Shown in pieces: positions 60,038 through 64,000 of a DNA stretch of 64,000 nucleotides. How positions within the stretch are numbered: the stretch's first letter is position 1; each line of letters begins with the position of its first letter. This DNA comes from Vreelandella azerica (lineage in GTDB: Bacteria; Pseudomonadota; Gammaproteobacteria; Pseudomonadales; Halomonadaceae), in NCBI RefSeq assembly GCF_013112225.1, contig NZ_JABFHI010000001.1, forward strand, positions 310,001-374,000, in the 5' to 3' direction. A program made the translations under genes and the position numbers. A model generated the notes under the pieces. The model was not told the origin of the DNA. It did not search any database and worked only from the letters and a program-made list of their open reading frames with translations.

Positions 60038-60301
60038 ATGGATGAGTTTGAATTCGACGAAGCCAAAAGCCAGGCCAACTTGGACAAGCACGGTATAGAT
60101 TTCGTTGCTGCCCAAGGGCTGTGGAAAGATCCATACCTGCTGGAGATCCGCGCAAAATCAGAGGATGAGCAGCGGTTTTTGCTGATAGGCAAGCTTGGTG
60201 AAAAGCATTGGTCGGCTGTCGTCACATACAGGGATGCTCGTATTCGTCTGATTTCAGTCAGACGTTCTCGCAAGAAGGAGGTTGAGCTCTATGAAAGCTA
60301 A
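60038..60301 (+). CDS. brnT: BrnT-family ribonuclease toxin
   Basis: An 87-residue RelE-fold RNase toxin. The N-terminal FEFDEAKSQANLDKHGIDF is the BrnT signature (F-x-W/F-D-x-x-K-x-x-x-N-x-x-K-H-G-I-x-F). The catalytic Arg-rich end reads RLISVRRSRKKEVELYES. It starts at an ATG at 60038 and overlaps the antitoxin gene by 11 bases, toxin first, which is the brn gene order. It sits downstream of a relic intI on the opposite strand, the position of a cassette gene. Confidence 0.87.
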   Translation: MDEFEFDEAKSQANLDKHGIDFVAAQGLWKDPYLLEIRAKSEDEQRFLLIGKLGEKHWSAVVTYRDARIRLISVRRSRKKEVELYES

Positions 60302-60560
60302 AGACTTCGATAAAAAGTTTGAGGAAGGTCAGGACGACATTGTTGATGACCTTGACCTGTCCTCGGCTCGCCGCGTTAATCAGGATCAAAAGAGAATCAA
60401 CGTCGATTTTCCCGCTTGGGTTGTCGAGTCGTTGGACCGTGAGGCTGCGCGCATAGGCGTTACCCGCCAATCGATCATCAAGGTGTGGCTGGTGGAGCGT
60501 CTTCAGGCAGAATCTGCTAACAAGACGCTCAATGGTGACGCCGCAGACGGCGCACATTAG
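60291..60560 (+). CDS. brnA: BrnA-family antitoxin
   Basis: An 89-residue antitoxin beginning MKAKDFDKKFEEGQDDI. The N-terminal half is acidic and binds the toxin. The C-terminal half is a ribbon-helix-helix DNA-binding fold (QKRINVDFPAWVVESLDREA, then RIGVTRQSIIKVWLVERL), which represses the pair. The ATG at 60291 is preferred to a TTG at 60282. The group II intron begins about 22 bases after its stop. Confidence 0.87.
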   Translation: MKAKDFDKKFEEGQDDIVDDLDLSSARRVNQDQKRINVDFPAWVVESLDREAARIGVTRQSIIKVWLVERLQAESANKTLNGDAADGAH

Positions 60561-61141
60561 CGGAGCGTTGAGGCTGTAGAAAGTGTGCCGCAGGCACACG
60601 GAAGAGCTGTTGATTCTTGGCATTTTCTTCGGTGTAGAAGCTGCATGAAAGATGAAGGTGGGCCCTTCGAAGTCGGCTTTCAGGAGCGGGCTTCAAACCA
60701 CCCCAAGCTGCGTTGGTAAAGAGCCAAGGTAGTGAGCGTTGGGGTCAAAACCGCGAGAGAACATCTCGGGTAGGTGTGGATTAGAGAGACGAACGCAAGT
60801 GAACCCCCGTTGACGCGTCGTTATTCAGAGACCCGCTGTCAAAACCAGAGGCGTTTCTACCTTCTGGGACAAGCTTGTCGGACACCTGATTACTGGACAA
60901 GCGGCAGCCGGCGTATAGGGGGCGTGAATCTGATTCAGGCTTTTGTGCGGAACTGCGGGAACCAGTCGTTCCGATGTTAAGGGAGAAGCACAAGTGGCTA
61001 AAACCACAAGGCGAGAGTACCGATGCGGAGCACTGGGACGGACCGAGTTGTAGTAGTGATGAAGGCCGGTAATGCGGCTGGAGCGAAGGACTCGGATCAA
61101 GTGGTTGTACTTGGCGTCCAACTGGACACAGGAGGAGACGG

Positions 61142-62392
61142 ATGAGTGCAACAAAGTCATACACCATTGATAAGTGGTCAGTGTACAACGCCTATAAGGC
61201 AGTGAAGGCCAATGCGGGCGCTGCGGGTGTGGATCGGCAGTCACTTGCGGAGTTCGAGGCAGATCTGAGGAGTAATCTGTACAAGATCTGGAATCGGATG
61301 TCGTCAGGGACATACTTCCCACCGGCTGTGAAAGCTGTGGCCATCCCTAAAAAGAGCGGTGGGGAGCGCATCTTGGGTATTCCCACCGTAGCTGATCGCG
61401 TGGCTCAAATGGTAGTCAAACGGGAGATTGAACCTGTTATCGAAGCCTGTTTCTTTCCAGACTCCTACGGCTACCGGCCCGGAAAATCGGCGCTGGATGC
61501 TGTAGGTATCACGCGTGAGCGATGTTGGCGATACGATTGGGTTCTTGAGTTCGACATCAAAGGCCTGTTTGACAACATAGACCATGAGTTGCTGCGCAAG
61601 GCGCTTCGAAAGCATGTGCACTGTGAATGGGCGAGCCTATACATAGACCGGTGGCTAACGGCCCCCATGCAGTTGGTGGATGGAACCCAGGAGATCCGTT
61701 CTCGGGGAACTCCCCAAGGGGGCGTGGTCAGTCCGCTGTTGGCTAACCTATTCATGCATTATGCCTTTGATCTCTGGATGGGGAGAACATTTCCGGGGGC
61801 ACCTTGGTGCCGGTATGCGGATGATGGACTGGTGCATTGTCGAACCGAACATGAGGCCCTGGCTGTCAGGGCTGAGTTGGAACAGCGGCTACGGGAATGC
61901 GGCCTGGAAATGCATCCGGTGAAGACCAAGATTGCTTACTGCAAGGACGGGAAACGCAGAAGGCAGTACCCAAACACGCAGTTTGATTTTCTTGGGTATA
62001 CCTTCAGGCCACGACTGGTGAAGAACCGCAAACGAAACAGCATGTTTGTGAATTTTACGCCAGCGGTCAGCCAAGCGGCTATGAAGTCCATGCGGCAAAC
62101 AACCCGGAGATTGAACTATCGCAATCGTTCCAACCTGAGTCTGGCTGATATATCGCGACTACATAACCCGATTCTTCGGGGGTGGCTGGCGTACTATGGG
62201 AGGTTCTATCCTTCCGCCATGTACCCGGTGCTGCGACATTTCAACCGGACGTTGGTGGCCTGGGCGATGAAGAAGTTCAAGCGCTTAAAAGGCCGGAAAA
62301 TGCGGGCAAGTCAGCTTTTGAGAACACTGGCCAAGACCCGACCTTCCCTGTTTGTACATTGGCAGCGAGGTATGGTGGGTGACTTTGCTTGA
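61142..62392 (+). CDS. Group II intron reverse transcriptase/maturase
   Basis: A 416-residue intron-encoded protein. Reverse transcriptase blocks are clear: AVAIPKKSGGERILGIPTVA, DSYGYRPGKSALDAV, WVLEFDIKGLFDNIDHELL, the RGTPQGGVVSPLLANLFMHY block and the catalytic WCRYADDGLVHCR. The maturase (X) domain follows (FDFLGYTFRPR, then LSLADISRLHNPILRGWLAY). No HNH endonuclease domain follows, so it probably relies on reverse splicing with host primers. It is intact and in frame, which suggests the intron may still be mobile. A GGAGGAG site precedes the ATG. Confidence 0.92.
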   Translation: MSATKSYTIDKWSVYNAYKAVKANAGAAGVDRQSLAEFEADLRSNLYKIWNRMSSGTYFPPAVKAVAIPKKSGGERILGIPTVADRVAQMVVKREIEPVIEACFFPDSYGYRPGKSALDAVGITRERCWRYDWVLEFDIKGLFDNIDHELLRKALRKHVHCEWASLYIDRWLTAPMQLVDGTQEIRSRGTPQGGVVSPLLANLFMHYAFDLWMGRTFPGAPWCRYADDGLVHCRTEHEALAVRAELEQRLRECGLEMHPVKTKIAYCKDGKRRRQYPNTQFDFLGYTFRPRLVKNRKRNSMFVNFTPAVSQAAMKSMRQTTRRLNYRNRSNLSLADISRLHNPILRGWLAYYGRFYPSAMYPVLRHFNRTLVAWAMKKFKRLKGRKMRASQLLRTLAKTRPSLFVHWQRGMVGDFA

Positions 62393-62395
62393 TGG

Positions 62396-62429
62396 GAGCG
62401 GTGTGAGTCGAGAGGCTCACGCACCGTTC
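62396..62429 (+). ncRNA. Group II intron domain V
   Basis: The 34-base hairpin GAGCGGTGTGAGTCGAGAGG then CTCACGCACCGTTC has the conserved GAG start (the AGC-type catalytic triad), a TGAG/CTCA inner stem and the GAGA-type tetraloop, and it ends in GTTC. Domain VI follows at about 62433-62465 with a GAGGGTGCAATTCCC fold. Domain V is the catalytic core of the ribozyme. Confidence 0.85.
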
Positions 62430-62527
62430 TGAGAGAGGCCGAGGGTGCAATTCCCTTGGTCTACTCACCAACGCCATTGATACCTGGTTTTTGGTAGGAT
62501 CAAGCAAACAGACACGGAGTCATCACC

Positions 62528-62886
62528 ATGCTGTGCTTCAAGGCTTATAACGACGACCAGAACGCCATTGTAGTGATCAACTAACAAGATCAACTCCAGC
62601 CAGGCACCTTTGAGCACGCCGTGCATTATCTGATCGAGCACAAGATCGACTTGTTGGTTCTAAGTATCGCAACGACGCGATCGGGTGGTTGGCTTATGAT
62701 CCGGCTATTTTGTTGAAGATCATCCTGTTTGCCTACTCTAAAGGCATCACCTCCAGCCGTGAGATGCCGTGGTGCTGCGAGACCAATATTATTTTTAAAG
62801 CACTCTCCTGCGATACCGCCAACCGGACAACTATCCTGCCAGAGGGGGTGGTGAAAGTTCTCAGGCTCTGGAGCCACTACGAATAA
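62528..62886 (+). pseudogene. IS1182-like transposase relic
   Basis: Starting MLCFKAYNDDQNAIVVIN, then a stop (TAA), QDQLQPGTFEHAVHYLIEHK, then a frame change, and a stretch reading WLAYDPAILLKIILFAYSKG and ITSSREMPWCCETNIIFKAL. These are the opening blocks of IS1182-family transposases. The gene has at least one stop and one frameshift and is cut off after about 120 codons, with no catalytic domain. A dead fragment. Confidence 0.7.
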
Positions 62887-62940
62887 TGCATAACCAACTG
62901 CTGTTGCCAGACAATTTCTCTACCGCTTCGCGGCCCCAAA

Positions 62941-63210
62941 ATTGCCGCACTTCGTTGGTCGGCTCAAGATAAAGGCAAAAGCGGTCGGATAGAAAAAGTG
63001 ATCGTTCATGAATTCGGGCCAGTAGAGGTCAAGAAGATTCGCTCCCAGTTGGGCATGTCTCAGAATGAATTTGCCTCGGCCTTTGGAACCAGCGTCAGTA
63101 CACTGCGCCATTGGGAGCGTGGTGACCGAGCGCCCCGTGGTCCGGCTCTAGTGTTGCTGAATGTGGTCTGTAAAGAGCTCAAAGCCGTATTAAAGGCGCT
63201 TAGTGCATAA
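62941..63210 (+). pseudogene. XRE-family antitoxin (HigA/NadS-like), 5'-truncated
   Basis: The open frame reads IAALRWSAQDKGKSGRIEKV then IVHEFGPVEVKKIRSQLGMS, QNEFASAFGTSVSTLRHWER and GDRAPRGPALVLL to the stop. It is a HigA/NadS-type antitoxin with its helix-turn-helix intact. The usual N-terminus and the toxin gene that should precede it are missing; the frame upstream has no start codon. A GTG at 62998 could start a shortened 70-residue protein with the whole DNA-binding part, so a working repressor cannot be excluded. Confidence 0.6.
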
Positions 63211-63244
63211 GAGAAAAATGCTAATAATCGAAGGCAGTGGAGCA

Positions 63245-63688
63245 TTATGCCGTCGATAAGAAAAGCACCATCTCGCGGTGAGGAATACCGGCATCCATGA
63301 AGGTGTCGCCGTAGGCGACAAAGCCTAGATGTTCATAGAACGCCAAGGCATGCAGCTGGGCGCTGAGCACTACCTTGGCGTGGCCCTGCTGGCGAGCAGC
63401 GTCAATGGCGGCTTGCATCAAGGCAACGCCGACCCCCTTGCCGCGTTGCTCAGTCAGCACAGCTACCCGGCCGATATGGCCATCCGGTAGCAGGCGCGCC
63501 GTGCCGATGGGGCTGGTTTGATCGCCATCCGCGTTCTGCCAGGCAATAAAATGGGTGCATTGGTCGTCCATGCCATCCCATTCTTCCTCTTCTGGCACCT
63601 GCTGCTCGATAACAAAGACAAGGCGCCGGATGGGTGCCGCATATGACCCGAGCGCTTCCCAGCGCCCGGTTTCAATAGTCAGGGTCAC
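63245..63688 (-). CDS. GNAT-family N-acetyltransferase
   Basis: A 147-residue acetyltransferase. The acetyl-CoA site is VAVLTEQRGKGVGVALMQAA (R/Q-x-x-G-x-G/A), with VVLSAQLHALAFYEHLGFVA after it. The N-terminal half has LVFVIEQQVPEEEEWDGMDD, the ElaA-like pattern. The substrate is unknown. Its start overlaps the end of the following reverse-strand gene by 4 bases, so the two are co-transcribed. Confidence 0.85.
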   Translation of the reverse strand: MTLTIETGRWEALGSYAAPIRRLVFVIEQQVPEEEEWDGMDDQCTHFIAWQNADGDQTSPIGTARLLPDGHIGRVAVLTEQRGKGVGVALMQAAIDAARQQGHAKVVLSAQLHALAFYEHLGFVAYGDTFMDAGIPHREMVLFLSTA

Positions 63689-64000
63689 TCGTCGTCATCC
63701 TCCTCCTGGGGCCAGTAGAGGCTGCCGACATTCACCAGTTGGGTCAGCAAGGCATCGGCGCCAGCCAGACTCAGGACATCTTCATGAATCGGTGCCGGGT
63801 CGGCCAGGCGCTGAGCCAGCTCGCGGCTGCAGGGGTAGCCATCGCCATCGGCAAACAGGGTGACGGTATCACCATCGGCGCGCCAGGCCAGACGTGAGCC
63901 TGGGGCATGATAGAGCGGTGAGCCAGCTTGTAGCGCAGCAACAAGCTCAGGCACGCTCAAGGGCGGATCATGCGGCACCAGTTGGTCAACGTATTTGGGC
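63685..64000 (-). CDS. Cupin-type ribosomal oxygenase (RoxA/YcfD-like), C-terminal part
   Basis: The gene enters the window from its right edge and only the last 104 codons are seen. The visible part reads PKYVDQLVPHDPPLSVPELV, then SPLYHAPGSRLAWRADGDTV and a final NVGSLYWPQEEDDDE. This is the C-terminal winged-helix half of YcfD-like JmjC/cupin enzymes that hydroxylate Arg81 of ribosomal protein L16. The iron-binding cupin core lies outside the window. It overlaps the acetyltransferase gene by 4 bases. Confidence 0.7.
   Translation of the reverse strand, partial: PKYVDQLVPHDPPLSVPELVAALQAGSPLYHAPGSRLAWRADGDTVTLFADGDGYPCSRELAQRLADPAPIHEDVLSLAGADALLTQLVNVGSLYWPQEEDDDE

Larger units (their letters stand above)
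60583..62468 (+). mobile_element. Group II intron with reverse transcriptase
   Basis: A ribozyme-type mobile intron. The 5' end is taken at GTGTGCCGC (60583), which fits the GUGYG rule; the 3' end at CTACTCAC (62468) fits the AY rule and follows domain VI. Between them are long structured RNA (60583-61141), the reverse transcriptase gene, domain V and domain VI. The flanking exons are GCGTTG-rich on the left and CAACGC on the right. Boundaries are judged by eye; the 5' one is the less certain. Inserted on the same strand as brnTA, just after the antitoxin gene. Confidence 0.65.

Noticed and set aside
60561-62468. A group IIC-attC intron in a genuine attC site
   Set aside because: The reverse transcriptase does not look like the attC-targeting class, and I could not find a clean RYYYAAC/GTTRRRY pair around the insertion.

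Overview
The window looks like chromosomal DNA of a halophilic gammaproteobacterium close to Halomonas. The grounds are a PomAB-type (sodium-driven) flagellar stator pair, a Pseudomonas/Halomonas-like TCA supercluster (gltA facing sdhCDAB-sucAB-lpd-sucCD), a long Pseudomonas-type isocitrate lyase, gltX followed by tRNA-Ala and tRNA-Glu, and ycjX/ycjF and rnb of gammaproteobacterial type. The genus is inferred from gene content and protein style only; no search was run.

Layout. 1-16.8 kb: end of a MOSC protein, stator genes pomA/motB, an L,D-transpeptidase, a reverse-strand operon of a 2OG-Fe(II) oxygenase, a PAS histidine kinase and a FixJ-like regulator, two Nudix hydrolases, an alpha/beta hydrolase, a tripartite RND efflux system (TolC, adaptor, pump) with an AcrR-like repressor and a candidate operator, and a succinylglutamate desuccinylase/aspartoacylase-like gene. 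16.8-24.4 kb: an island beside the 5' end of dusA. It holds a dusA-type integrase cut off by an IS3-family element, a C5-cytosine methyltransferase with a candidate PD-(D/E)xK restriction enzyme, a second, inverted copy of the same IS3 element, and two diverged C-terminal remnants of a P2-like gpD late-control gene. 24.4-45.7 kb: core genes (lipoprotein, XRE regulator, gltX, two tRNAs, hydroxyisobutyrate-dehydrogenase-like gene, citrate synthase, succinate dehydrogenase, 2-oxoglutarate dehydrogenase, succinyl-CoA synthetase, RNase II, HAD phosphatase). 45.7-58.8 kb: ycjXF, hexose-6-phosphate mutarotase, a DUF1266-like protein, an NlpC/P60 lipoprotein, MFS exporter, SlyD, glycine-zipper lipoprotein, azlCD, isocitrate lyase. 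59.1-63.2 kb: a second accessory patch with a 269-bp MITE, a decayed integron integrase with a near-consensus LexA box, a brnTA toxin-antitoxin pair, a group II intron with its reverse transcriptase, an IS1182-like relic and an orphan antitoxin relic. The window ends in a GNAT acetyltransferase and a cupin ribosomal-oxygenase-like gene.

The 29-43 kb block encodes most of the lower TCA cycle: citrate synthase reads one way, and SDH, OGDH (E1, E2, E3) and succinyl-CoA synthetase read the other, so 2-oxoglutarate is carried to fumarate by one gene run. Isocitrate lyase at 57-59 kb adds the glyoxylate bypass.

An important caveat runs through the whole window. About twenty conserved genes are broken by single-base indels, nearly all at mononucleotide runs and nearly all one base short. 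Restoring one base gives intact full-length proteins (motB, the RND pump, dusA, gltX, sucA twice, ycjF, aceA and others). I read these as homopolymer undercalls in the sequence, not pseudogenes, and annotate such genes across their full span.
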